Source: Membranihabitans marinus (lineage in GTDB: Bacteria; Bacteroidota; Bacteroidia; Chitinophagales; Saprospiraceae). Taken from it: 64,000 nucleotides of DNA. Shown here piece by piece: positions 1-8,151 of this stretch. Numbering within the stretch: the first letter of the stretch is position 1; each line of letters opens with the position of its first letter. Below the pieces are notes generated by a model, which was not told the origin of the DNA, did not search any database, and saw nothing but the letters and a program-made list of their open reading frames with translations. A program made the position numbers and the translations under genes. The stretch spans positions 1 to 64,000 of the forward strand of contig NZ_JAJQYA010000022.1 of NCBI RefSeq assembly GCF_021729155.1, given 5' to 3'.

Positions 1-10
1 ACCTAATCTT

Positions 11-30
11 ACTTCCCAAAAGAGGGAAGT
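11..30. terminator. Short perfect hairpin beyond the 3' end of the GHKL ATPase gene
   Basis: ACTTCCC and GGGAAGT form a perfect 7-bp stem around a 6-nt loop, 15 nt beyond the stop of the minus-strand gene at 46-801. There is no long T-run on either side, so this is at best a weak terminator. Confidence 0.3.
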
Positions 31-45
31 AGAATAATATTATTT

Positions 46-801
46 TTAAACAAAGACACAGTTAAATGAACTATCCCTTAAGAGTCTCCCTTTTGAATTT
101 TCAGTAAATTCTAAAATATTATTTAACCCAAATCCCCTATTTCTGGGATTTGATTTGACAGAAAAACCTTTTTCTAATGATTTTAATATAGCTTCCCAAT
201 CTTCCATTTGTGCTAAATCCTTTTGGTCTGTATTTTTTACAGATGTTGGAATTCCGATTCCATAATCACATACAGAAAAAGATAGCTTTTTGGTCTTTGG
301 GTAATATTGGGTTAAGATATATCCAGTAACTGGAGATTGTGAATGGTCAAAGATATTGTTGAATACTTCATCCATATTAGAAGCAAGTGGTATCAAATCC
401 TTATTCGCAGTAAACTTCTCGAAATAAAGTCTAGCATATTTAGAGTAGGAGTAAATCATATCAATTGAAATTTTCCAAAGACAAAGTGTTGTGTGATTCT
501 TTGAAAAGGTAAATTTATCTCTGTTGAAACCTGGCTTCCAATATTCTTTAAATTTAATATTAAAAAGGTGATCATTGAAATTTGGTGTGCCGCCAACAAA
601 TAAAATTTTACTGTTATTGATGTAATAACTTTCAATTAAACACGCTAACATTACGAATTCATCTGTATCCATAAAATGGACAACATTAAAATCGACTAGT
701 AATTCATCAAAACCAACAGTCTTTTGTAAGCTTCTATTTATAAATTGGAACCAGTCTTTTTTTTTCTGTGATGAAGGGACTTTTAATACACGGCTGTTCA
801 C
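46..801 (-). CDS. GHKL-type ATP-binding protein with STAS-like N-terminus
   Basis: A 251-residue soluble protein. The C-terminal half carries the Bergerat ATP-binding motifs: an N-box (DEVFNNIFDHS), a G1 box (DYGIGIP) and a G2 box (RGFGLNNI), in the right order and spacing for an anti-sigma/histidine-kinase type HATPase. No phospho-acceptor His box is present, so it is not a complete sensor kinase. The first ~100 residues look like the small alpha/beta STAS-like domain seen in stand-alone HATPase proteins (inference). The protein ends about 29 residues after the start of the G2 box, slightly short for the fold. No partner gene lies beside it; the nearest element is a decayed HTH gene on the other strand. 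Its role is unknown, perhaps a partner-switching regulator. Confidence 0.7.
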   Translation of the reverse strand: MNSRVLKVPSSQKKKDWFQFINRSLQKTVGFDELLVDFNVVHFMDTDEFVMLACLIESYYINNSKILFVGGTPNFNDHLFNIKFKEYWKPGFNRDKFTFSKNHTTLCLWKISIDMIYSYSKYARLYFEKFTANKDLIPLASNMDEVFNNIFDHSQSPVTGYILTQYYPKTKKLSFSVCDYGIGIPTSVKNTDQKDLAQMEDWEAILKSLEKGFSVKSNPRNRGFGLNNILEFTENSKGRLLRDSSFNCVFV

Positions 802-903
802 TTAAGATCTTTTATTGATATAAATTGCAATATCGTCACATAAGTTCATCGCAATGCAAAAGATTTAGTCTCGTTGGTTATTTAAAATAAATAGAAAGTA
901 TGA

Positions 904-1074
904 AGTTTAAATGTAGAATTAATTGGTGTAAAAAAAGCACAAATTTCGAAAATAGAGAATAATCTAACTGACGCTCGATTTGAAACTATTCTAAAAGTCT
1001 TTAGAGCATTAAATGCCAAAATCAACTTCAGTGTAGAATTGCTGGACCACAAAATGGACTTGACGAAGGAATAG
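904..1074 (+). pseudogene. Remnant of a HigA-like XRE-family HTH antitoxin
   Basis: This frame is open from just after a TGA at 901-903 to a TAG at 1072-1074 and has no start codon. It reads as the C-terminal two thirds of an XRE helix-turn-helix antitoxin: IGVKKAQISKIENN is a typical recognition-helix segment, followed by TDARFETILKVFRALNAK and a short acidic tail. The first helices and start are missing, and no toxin gene is found in the 100 bp upstream, so the gene appears truncated. I recognise the family from the motif alone; no search was possible. Confidence 0.65.
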
Positions 1075-1090
1075 CATCCATTCCATATTG

Positions 1091-1113
1091 TGGATAGAAA
1101 GCAATTCTATCCA
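1091..1113. terminator. Hairpin between the HTH remnant and pth
   Basis: TGGATAGAA and TTCTATCCA form a perfect 9-bp stem with a 5-nt loop, between the stop of the HTH remnant (+) and the stop of pth (-). It sits where a bidirectional terminator would be expected, but no T-run follows. Confidence 0.35.
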
Positions 1114-1148
1114 TTAATTAATGACTAGGAGGACTTATATTCCTTATG

Positions 1149-1715
1149 CTATTTAGTGTTGAACTCGTTCATCGTCCGTGCAGGACCAATGGTAAAATAG
1201 CTTTTGATGGCCTCACTGGCATTTTGAATAAATAAAGGGAGACCTGCTTCTTCATCTGCTGACCATTCCCCTAAAACGAAATCAATTTGCTGGCCGGAAT
1301 AAAAATTTTGACCGATACCCATACGCAATCGCGGATATTCTTGGGTTTGGAGTACTTCTTGAATATTTCTCAATCCATTGTGGCCCCCGTGGCTTCCTTT
1401 TTTGCGAATACGGATAACTTCGAAATCGATGTGAATGTCATCGACTACGACCAATACTCGGTCCAATGACTTGATTTTAAGTTTTTGCATCCAATAATTC
1501 ACGGCTTTTCCACTGAGATTCATATAAGTGTTGGGTTTAAGCATATATATGGTTCGACCCTTGTGCTTGCCCGTGGCCATGTGACCGTGTGTTACCGATT
1601 CAAAAGGGACGGCTAAATCTTGGGCTAAATGATCTAAAACTTTAAAACCTATATTATGTCTGGTATTGCTGTATTTAATTCCAGGATTACCTAGGCCAAC
1701 TGCTAAATATTTCAT
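1149..1715 (-). CDS. pth: Peptidyl-tRNA hydrolase
   Basis: This enzyme cleaves the ester bond of peptidyl-tRNAs that drop off stalled ribosomes and recycles the tRNA. At 188 residues it has the usual bacterial Pth length. The N-terminal GLGNPG motif (8-12), the catalytic His20 in NTRHNIGF, the substrate-loop KPNTYMNLSG (60-69), Asp93 and the glycine-rich SHGGHNGL segment are all present. The ATG at 1715 gives the canonical MKYLAVGLGNPG start. The gene is monocistronic here, convergent with the HTH remnant and divergent from the TPR gene at 1978. Bacteroidota often place pth near ribosomal protein or ribose-phosphate pyrophosphokinase genes; no such partner is seen. Confidence 0.97.
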   Translation of the reverse strand: MKYLAVGLGNPGIKYSNTRHNIGFKVLDHLAQDLAVPFESVTHGHMATGKHKGRTIYMLKPNTYMNLSGKAVNYWMQKLKIKSLDRVLVVVDDIHIDFEVIRIRKKGSHGGHNGLRNIQEVLQTQEYPRLRMGIGQNFYSGQQIDFVLGEWSADEEAGLPLFIQNASEAIKSYFTIGPARTMNEFNTK

Positions 1716-1977
1716 TGCTCTTAATAATTAATAAAGTGGAGAAAATCCTCTAACCTTCTGTTGATTTTCCTCCTTCAGTGTTATTTTTTTAGAATTAATC
1801 GGTCAAAATTAAAAGTATTCTTTACGATTATGTCGATTCTCTTGGGATATTTTAAAATTGTCAATATTTTTGTAACATCTTATTTACACTATTCATCCAA
1901 TACTTGTTCAGATCTTAGAGAATGGTATAGATTTTGAGTTAGTATTTTGCTACAAATAATTTTTTAAAACAACCAAT

Positions 1978-3000
1978 ATGTTCTATAAAAGTATCTTTCA
2001 AGGAAAGATAGAATTTGACAACCCTAGAAGTTATTCGAAAGCCCTTAAAATGTTTCGACACCGTGTGGAAAATTACCACAAGTCGACAGAGGTGATTTTC
2101 GATGAAGAGCTATTGTTTCACGAGGATCGGTTGACCATTGAATTGCCGCGAACCGTACTCAATACCACGGAAAAAGCCTGGAAAACCACGGTGAGCCTAT
2201 TGTCTTACACGGCGCAGTTTGGAATATCCGGGAGTTTGGGCGTGTGGATGATTGATGAAGGCAAGTTGATGCATTTTGCTTGGATAGAACCGGAAAGTGA
2301 TAAGGCTGTGGTCAAAAATTATCTAATGGGCAAAGAAATGTCCAAGGTAGAGGGCAAAGAAGACGAAGCCATTGACTTGTTGACAAAGGCTATCGAGTTG
2401 TATGACAAACATTCACAGGCCTACGAACGAAGAGGATTTATGAATTATATCCTCGAGAAATATCACGATGCCGAAAGAGATTTCTCCAAGGCCATTAAAT
2501 GGGATGAGGGCAATGCCGCTGCTTATTTGGGTAGAGGAAGAATTAAAATGAGACGGAAAGACTATGTGGAAGCCTTGGAAGATCTCAAGATGACCATAGC
2601 CAAGTCATTGGCCTTGCAGGACATCCATTGGCATGCCCGTAGACTTAAAGCCGATTGTTTGATCCATTTAAAAGATTTTAAAGGAGCGGAATTTGAACTT
2701 CGGTTTTTTATAAAGAAAGACTTTAAGAAGACCAGTAGAAATAGTCGACACAAAAAAGTGTCTATGCTCAAACATGCCATTGTGATGAAGGAACTCGGCG
2801 AAACAGACAAAGCTCTGGTAACGCTTAAGGATGCCTTGAAAATAGAGGACGAAAATCAGAAATATGTCGAAGATGCCGATATCTATTTGGAAATGTCCAT
2901 CTGTAAGAAAGAATTGGGCAAAAATGGCCACCTCGCCGATTTGAAAAGAGCGGCAAAAATGGGAAATAAACGCGCTATTGGCATTTTGGAAAATAGATAA
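1978..3000 (+). CDS. TPR-repeat protein
   Basis: A 340-residue protein without signal peptide or membrane segment. The first ~110 residues form an unrecognised mixed domain. From about residue 125 onward there are tandem 34-residue helical repeats of TPR type, for example EDEAIDLLTKAIELYDKHSQ followed by AYERRGF and YHDAERDFSKAIKWDEGNAA, continuing to about residue 325. TPRs mediate protein-protein contacts, so a scaffold or adaptor role in the cytoplasm is likely. The OmpA-type lipoprotein gene starts 24 bp downstream and also begins with TPR-like helices, so the two may be co-transcribed. The specific function is unknown. Confidence 0.75.
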   Translation: MFYKSIFQGKIEFDNPRSYSKALKMFRHRVENYHKSTEVIFDEELLFHEDRLTIELPRTVLNTTEKAWKTTVSLLSYTAQFGISGSLGVWMIDEGKLMHFAWIEPESDKAVVKNYLMGKEMSKVEGKEDEAIDLLTKAIELYDKHSQAYERRGFMNYILEKYHDAERDFSKAIKWDEGNAAAYLGRGRIKMRRKDYVEALEDLKMTIAKSLALQDIHWHARRLKADCLIHLKDFKGAEFELRFFIKKDFKKTSRNSRHKKVSMLKHAIVMKELGETDKALVTLKDALKIEDENQKYVEDADIYLEMSICKKELGKNGHLADLKRAAKMGNKRAIGILENR

Positions 3001-3024
3001 TCAAGGTTTGCGTTTATGGATTGA

Positions 3025-4884
3025 ATGAAATACGCACTATATATTATATTGTTTTGCTGTTTGTCTTTGGAAGGCTGTGCTCAAAATAAAAGGGCATCGG
3101 CTAAGTCCAAACACAAAAATATTGAGTCCTGTGTAGAATGGTATCGTTCTGGTGATTTTCAGAAAGCTTATGCTTGTTTGAATGATTTAGACGATACCTC
3201 GCTGTATTACTACAATATCAAGGGCAATACAGAATTGCAATTGGAGGATTACGCTGCGGCAGAAAAATCTTTCCGCAGGGTATTGGCATTAGATAGCCTT
3301 CAAAAAAATATTTTTGTGAATTTCAGTTTGGGCCAGGTCTTATGGTATCAAAATAAATTTTTGGAAGCATATGAGGTACTGACGACTATTCACGAAGCCA
3401 ATCTCAATCTTCAACCCACAGTGAGTCGCCAATTGGATTACTTCCTTCGATCGGCATCATTGGCCGATTCCCTATACAACTCACCTCGAATATTTGATCC
3501 TCAATCCTTGTCTAATACAATCAATACCGAAGACGATGAGTTAAGTATTTCATTTACCCATGATGGTGAAGAAATGATGATTACCCGCCGCAATAATCAA
3601 GAAGATATATTTTGGTCTAAACATAAAGATGGGGATTGGGCATTGCCGGTATCTATGGTGATAATCAATACCGCCGACAATGAAGGTGGAGTCAGTATAT
3701 CTGGGGATGGACAAACCCTAGTATTTACGGCCTGCAATCACAGTGAGGGCAAGGGCGGTTGTGATATCTTTATGTCCTTAAAATCCGATGGACATTGGCA
3801 AGAACCTTTCCCCATGACAGGAATCAATTCGAGGTTTTGGGATTCTCAACCATGTATTTCCAACGATGGCTCTGTATTGATATTCAGTAGTGATCGACCA
3901 GGAGGTCAAGGGGGAAGAGATTTGTGGTTGACGGTGTTGAATAGCCAAGGTCAATGGATCAATCCGATAAATTTGGGCCCGACTGTCAACTCCGTGGGCA
4001 ATGAGGAAAATCCTTTTCTACATCTCGACGAACACAGTTTATATTTTACTTCTGATTATCATCCCGGTTTTGGAGGTAAAGATGTGTTTCGCAGTCAGCG
4101 ATTACAGGGCAATCAATGGACGAGGCCACAAAATCTTGGCTATCCGATCAATAGCTTCAAAGACGAACAGGGTATATTTGTAAATGCCAAGGGAGATGAA
4201 GGCTATTTTTCCTCAAATATTGAAGGGGATTTTAATTTATATCGTTTTTCTATGGATGCTTCCATTCGTCCCTCCACCATTTTGTTGATCGATCTCGTGG
4301 TTATGGATAGAGCGGATCACTCTGTGTTGTCCAATACCGAGATTGAAGTATATGATATTGAAAATAACAAGGTGCTGAATAAGACTTTTACCGATCAGAG
4401 TGGACAGTTTCGCTACCTCGTATCTAGTGATCGACCTTATGGTGTCAATGTAAGAAGACCGGGTTATGTGATGACATCGGCTCAAGTAGATCACCTCGAT
4501 AATAACCGAAGAGATACCCTGTATTTAGATAAGTTAGAAAAATTAAATCGTCCTATTGTTCTAGAAAACATTTTCTTTGCAACGGGAAAAGCTGAATTAA
4601 AAGAGGCTTCGGTATTTGAATTGGATAAATTGGCCCAGTTTTTAGAGGAAAATCCCGATATGGAGATTCAAATCCTAGGTCATACTGACAATATCGGACA
4701 ACCTGATGATAATAAGGTATTGTCTCAAGATAGGGCCAATGCCGTAGTGAATTATTTAGTAGGCAAAGGCATAGAGCACAACAGGTTAATGGCTATCGGA
4801 AAGGGAGAGGAGCAGCCCATAGCCGATAACAACAGTCCAGAAGGTAGAGCAAAAAATAGACGTACAGAATTTTTAATAAAGTAA
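3025..4884 (+). CDS. OmpA-family lipoprotein with TPR and PD40 beta-propeller repeats
   Basis: A 619-residue outer-membrane-associated protein. The N-terminus is a lipoprotein signal with lipobox LEGC (Cys18). Then follow TPR-like helices (about 35-150), a set of WD40-like PD40 strands (about 165-420) with repeated ISGDGQTLVFT / ISNDGSVLIFSSDRPGG style units, a small carboxypeptidase-regulatory-like beta domain (about 425-500), and a C-terminal OmpA peptidoglycan-binding domain (about 510-619) with ILGHTDNIG and NRRTEF. This architecture is common in Bacteroidota and resembles gliding/type IX secretion-associated PorE/SprE-like proteins, though that assignment is not certain. The downstream rlmD gene starts 2 bp after the stop. 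Confidence 0.88.
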   Translation: MKYALYIILFCCLSLEGCAQNKRASAKSKHKNIESCVEWYRSGDFQKAYACLNDLDDTSLYYYNIKGNTELQLEDYAAAEKSFRRVLALDSLQKNIFVNFSLGQVLWYQNKFLEAYEVLTTIHEANLNLQPTVSRQLDYFLRSASLADSLYNSPRIFDPQSLSNTINTEDDELSISFTHDGEEMMITRRNNQEDIFWSKHKDGDWALPVSMVIINTADNEGGVSISGDGQTLVFTACNHSEGKGGCDIFMSLKSDGHWQEPFPMTGINSRFWDSQPCISNDGSVLIFSSDRPGGQGGRDLWLTVLNSQGQWINPINLGPTVNSVGNEENPFLHLDEHSLYFTSDYHPGFGGKDVFRSQRLQGNQWTRPQNLGYPINSFKDEQGIFVNAKGDEGYFSSNIEGDFNLYRFSMDASIRPSTILLIDLVVMDRADHSVLSNTEIEVYDIENNKVLNKTFTDQSGQFRYLVSSDRPYGVNVRRPGYVMTSAQVDHLDNNRRDTLYLDKLEKLNRPIVLENIFFATGKAELKEASVFELDKLAQFLEENPDMEIQILGHTDNIGQPDDNKVLSQDRANAVVNYLVGKGIEHNRLMAIGKGEEQPIADNNSPEGRAKNRRTEFLIK

Positions 4885-4886
4885 AT

Positions 4887-6296
4887 ATGGCAAGAAGAAG
4901 AGAGCCGCGAATGATAGAGGTCAACATCGTGGATATAGGGAACAAAGGTGCGGCAATAGGTAAAACCGATGCCGGAGAAGTGGTACTTGTACAAGACGCT
5001 GTACCTGGTGATCGAGTAATGGCCAATCTTTTGCGAAAGAAAAAGGGATTGTGGAACGGCTATGTTCATGAAATTATTAGTGAGAGCCCTGACCGCGTTG
5101 TCCCAGAATGTCAGCATTTTGAAGAATGTGGTGGATGTAAATGGCAGCATTTGAGTTATGCCAAGCAAATAGCCCTTAAAGAAAAAGGTGTCTACGATGC
5201 AATGCAGCGACTGGGAGATTTGACTATCGGTGAAAAAAGACCTATTCTTGGTTGTGAGGAGATTTACTATTATAGAAATAAATTGGAGTATTCATTTTCC
5301 AACAAGCGTTGGATTACCGATGCCGAAAAAGATATCGATAAGGAAAGTATAGAATGGCGGGGATTGGGTTTTCACCGACCCGGAAAATTTGATAGAGTAT
5401 TGCATTTATCTCATTGCCATCTTCAGCCTTCTCCTTCCAATGAAATAAGAAATTATATTCACGACCGGGCTTTGGAGTTGGATCTCACGTATTATGATGC
5501 GGTAAAAAAGATCGGTTTTTTGAGAAATATGATTGTCCGCACTACTGAGAGTGGTGACCTTATGGTGGTATTGATAGTTTCACAAAATGATGAAACTGTT
5601 ATTGAAACCCTGTTGAGTGGACTTAAAGCGGAGTTTCCCATCATAACGAGTTTGATGTATGTCATCAACAATAAAGCCAATGATACTATATACGATCTTC
5701 CCGTTCATGTATATTCTGGTAGTTCGACCATTGTAGAGACACTGCGAGATAAAAAATACTATGTCGGTCCTAAATCCTTTTTTCAGACCAATACTAAGCA
5801 GGCTACTCGACTCTATGATATCGTCGTTGAATTTGCTGAATTTAAGGAGGATGAAGTTGTCTATGACCTTTATTCTGGATTGGGGAGTATCGCATTGTAT
5901 GCCGCCGACAGGGTGGGTAAAATGATCGGAGTTGAGGAAGTGGAAGAGGCCGTAGAATTAGCTCATCGGAATATAGAACTAAACCATGCCGACAATTGTT
6001 ACTTTTACTGCGGTGATGTAAGAAAGGTTCTCAATACCGAATTTGTGGCTAAAAATGGAGCACCGGATACCATCATTGTAGATCCACCAAGAGCTGGACT
6101 ACACGCTGATGTCGTTCATTTTATAGGTCAATTGTCGCCCAATAAAATAGTGTATGTGAGTTGTAATCCCGCAACACAAGCCCGCGATATGGCCTTGTGG
6201 AAAGACGATTATGACTGTGTCAAAATGCAGCCGGTGGATATGTTCCCCCATACCAGTCACGTGGAAAATGTGGCACTTTTAATTAAAAAGACCTAG
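4887..6296 (+). CDS. rlmD: 23S rRNA (uracil-5-)-methyltransferase RlmD/RumA family
   Basis: This enzyme uses S-adenosylmethionine to methylate C5 of a uridine in 23S rRNA (U1939 in E. coli). At 469 residues it shows an N-terminal TRAM RNA-binding domain (about 8-66), the iron-sulfur cysteines C75-X5-C81-X2-C84 with a fourth Cys in HLSHCHLQ, the SAM-binding segment DLYSGLGSIALYAA, the catalytic motif IIVDPPRAGLH, and the nucleophile motif YVSCNPATQ near residue 420. All key residues are present. It follows the OmpA-type gene by 2 bp, suggesting co-transcription without an obvious functional link. Members can differ in exact uridine specificity (RlmC/RlmD/TrmA), which sequence motifs alone do not settle. 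Confidence 0.92.
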   Translation: MARRREPRMIEVNIVDIGNKGAAIGKTDAGEVVLVQDAVPGDRVMANLLRKKKGLWNGYVHEIISESPDRVVPECQHFEECGGCKWQHLSYAKQIALKEKGVYDAMQRLGDLTIGEKRPILGCEEIYYYRNKLEYSFSNKRWITDAEKDIDKESIEWRGLGFHRPGKFDRVLHLSHCHLQPSPSNEIRNYIHDRALELDLTYYDAVKKIGFLRNMIVRTTESGDLMVVLIVSQNDETVIETLLSGLKAEFPIITSLMYVINNKANDTIYDLPVHVYSGSSTIVETLRDKKYYVGPKSFFQTNTKQATRLYDIVVEFAEFKEDEVVYDLYSGLGSIALYAADRVGKMIGVEEVEEAVELAHRNIELNHADNCYFYCGDVRKVLNTEFVAKNGAPDTIIVDPPRAGLHADVVHFIGQLSPNKIVYVSCNPATQARDMALWKDDYDCVKMQPVDMFPHTSHVENVALLIKKT

Positions 6297-6344
6297 TTTT
6301 GTGGTCTGAATGGATATAATGTTGTAAGTACTATAGTTTTGTTT

Positions 6345-6707
6345 ATGAAAGAATTAGTTAAAAATTTTCAGGATCATTTTCCTCGCTTTAAAGACATGTT
6401 GCTAGAAGCCCAAAACATTATTTTAAACAGTGAGGTATCGGATTTTCCGGTTTTTGTTTTTTCGAAAACTGAGCCCGAAATAGGAATTGGTTTATACAGT
6501 TCAAAAGACTTTGATCGAGATTGGAATGTTCATGCATCCTCATTGGAAGAGCTAGTCGCTAAAAATGTAATCGTAGATTCCAAAATAGAAGAGTTTAAGG
6601 ATGTGTACAAAGATCCGAGTTCATTCTTTTGTATTTTATTGCTAGACCAAGCCAACGCTCAGTTTGCATTTCCTCCGATAAATGATATTCCTTTTTCGGA
6701 TAATTAA
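6345..6707 (+). CDS. Conserved-looking hypothetical protein
   Basis: A 120-residue soluble protein with no signal peptide, membrane segment or motif that I recognise. It is mixed alpha/beta with a proline- and phenylalanine-rich tail (FAFPPINDIPF). I chose the ATG at 6345, not the in-frame TTG two codons upstream, because the TTG sits inside a TATAGTTTTG stretch that resembles a promoter -7 element. It lies 48 bp after rlmD and converges with the VWA gene at 6720. Function unknown. Confidence 0.6.
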   Translation: MKELVKNFQDHFPRFKDMLLEAQNIILNSEVSDFPVFVFSKTEPEIGIGLYSSKDFDRDWNVHASSLEELVAKNVIVDSKIEEFKDVYKDPSSFFCILLLDQANAQFAFPPINDIPFSDN

Positions 6708-6719
6708 CGCCCAAATCGT

Positions 6720-7874
6720 TTAGTTAGAAAAAGTAGTTTTTTGTAAAGCCGCGGCAAGGACTTCGCTAAACTGGTTGGGATGACTGGTATAACAGGGGAT
6801 GTCGAGTTTGAGTAAATGTTGGGCCAGTGCTTTGTTGTAACTCGTACTGCCTTTTTCGTCCATCGACAAGATGCAGTGGATGGTTACATGATCGGCTCTT
6901 AATTCGCTTACCGTATCGTACACCGCACGATCGCTGTAATTGTCAAACAAGTCAGTTATTAAAAATACATAACTGTCCGCCGGTGTTTGAATTTTAGATT
7001 TTACATATTTCAAGGCTTTGTTAATATTAGTGCCTCCACCCAGTTCAATGTGGAAAAGGAGGTCGACTACATCGTCGAGTTGGTCGGACAAATCTGCAAT
7101 GTCGGTGTCAAAAAGGATAAGTGTGGTCTTGATGGTGTGAATTTGAGCCAGAATAGATGCGATAATGGCTGAATAAATGACGCTGTCGCTCATACTGGCA
7201 CTGGAGTCTACCACAATGAAAATCTCCGGAAACCCACTGGACTTCATAGCGTGACCATAGTATTTTTTAATCAAGATGGTATTTAGTGACTCCTGATAGT
7301 TCTTTAAATTTCTTTTAATGGTTTTGTTCCAGTCTACATATCTTTTTGGAGGGTGAAAACTCAACTCTCCTTTTGAAAAATGTTGAAATAATGCATTTTG
7401 AATTTCCCATTGGATGGTTTTTTCAACTTCTTCAGCATACCGTCTAATCATTAGTTTGACATCGTCGAGGCGATCTTCCGGTATTTGCGATTTTAGGTTG
7501 AGAATGGTCTTGATGAGTTCAATGTCTGGTATGAGTTGTTCAAAAGTTTCTTGTTCAAACAACAATTGATTAATACGCAAGCGTTCTATGGCTTCTTTTT
7601 GAAGAAAAAAAGTTTTTTCTGGGGGAAAATATTCTCGAATGTCTCTTAACCATTCATTGAGTTTAACCCTAGATCTACGCAATGCATCGTTTTTGGTATC
7701 GTCGTATACCAAGGATAGGGCGCGATCTATTTTTTCACCATCTTCGTCTAGGGATTCACTGCCTTCGGGATCAGCTCCAGGTCCTAGTATAAGGCGCCAT
7801 TTTTGATCAATGGACAGGTTCTCTTTCAATTTAATCCTTATTTGCGCATATGAAATAACAGGGATTTCAGCCAC
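6720..7874 (-). CDS. YehP-like VWA domain protein (MoxR-associated class), orphan
   Basis: A 384-residue cytoplasmic protein. The C-terminal half is a von Willebrand factor A domain with a complete metal-ion-dependent adhesion site: DxSxS at D223-S225-S227, the GGGTN threonine loop and the TDLFDN aspartate loop. The N-terminal half opens with KWRLILG, which I recall as characteristic of the E. coli YehP type that normally works with a MoxR AAA+ ATPase and a SWIM-domain protein. None of those partners is in the window. Its start overlaps the end of the GlsB-type gene by 37 bp, so the two are probably co-expressed. The true start could lie slightly downstream, but no later Met gives a sensible N-terminus. 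Confidence 0.82.
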   Translation of the reverse strand: MAEIPVISYAQIRIKLKENLSIDQKWRLILGPGADPEGSESLDEDGEKIDRALSLVYDDTKNDALRRSRVKLNEWLRDIREYFPPEKTFFLQKEAIERLRINQLLFEQETFEQLIPDIELIKTILNLKSQIPEDRLDDVKLMIRRYAEEVEKTIQWEIQNALFQHFSKGELSFHPPKRYVDWNKTIKRNLKNYQESLNTILIKKYYGHAMKSSGFPEIFIVVDSSASMSDSVIYSAIIASILAQIHTIKTTLILFDTDIADLSDQLDDVVDLLFHIELGGGTNINKALKYVKSKIQTPADSYVFLITDLFDNYSDRAVYDTVSELRADHVTIHCILSMDEKGSTSYNKALAQHLLKLDIPCYTSHPNQFSEVLAAALQKTTFSN

Positions 7875-8086
7875 AACAAAACAAAGGCTCCAACAGTAGC
7901 TGTGATTAGCGGTCCCCAGCGACTATCTATGGTCACACCGAGTTTTTCGAAGATCCACCCACCTACAAAGGCACCCAACATGCCGAGAATTATATTCACG
8001 ATCAATCCAGATCCTTTTCCTTTCCAAAGTAAGCTGGCTAGCCAGCCTGCAATACCACCTACGATGAGTCCGATAATTAAGTCCAT
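7838..8086 (-). CDS. GlsB/YeaQ/YmgE-type small membrane protein
   Basis: An 82-residue integral membrane protein made of three glycine-rich hydrophobic helices (about 2-18, 27-48, 58-78). It belongs to the transglycosylase-associated protein family (PF04226), recognised from GLIVGGIAGWLASLLWKG and the NIILGMLGAFVGGWIF segment. Members are linked to general stress; the biochemical role is unknown. The gene overlaps the start of the VWA gene by 37 bp. Upstream is a ~65-bp gap to the secreted thioredoxin gene on the same strand. Confidence 0.9.
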   Translation of the reverse strand: MDLIIGLIVGGIAGWLASLLWKGKGSGLIVNIILGMLGAFVGGWIFEKLGVTIDSRWGPLITATVGAFVLLWLKSLLFHMRK

Positions 8087-8151
8087 AGAACAGGGTTTGT
8101 GTTACTTAATGAGGTTTTATGGCCGTGTAGTGATGTTTGCACAATAAAAGG

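Noticed and set aside
1287-1469. Plus-strand 60-residue frame inside pth
   Set aside because: Antisense shadow of a conserved gene.
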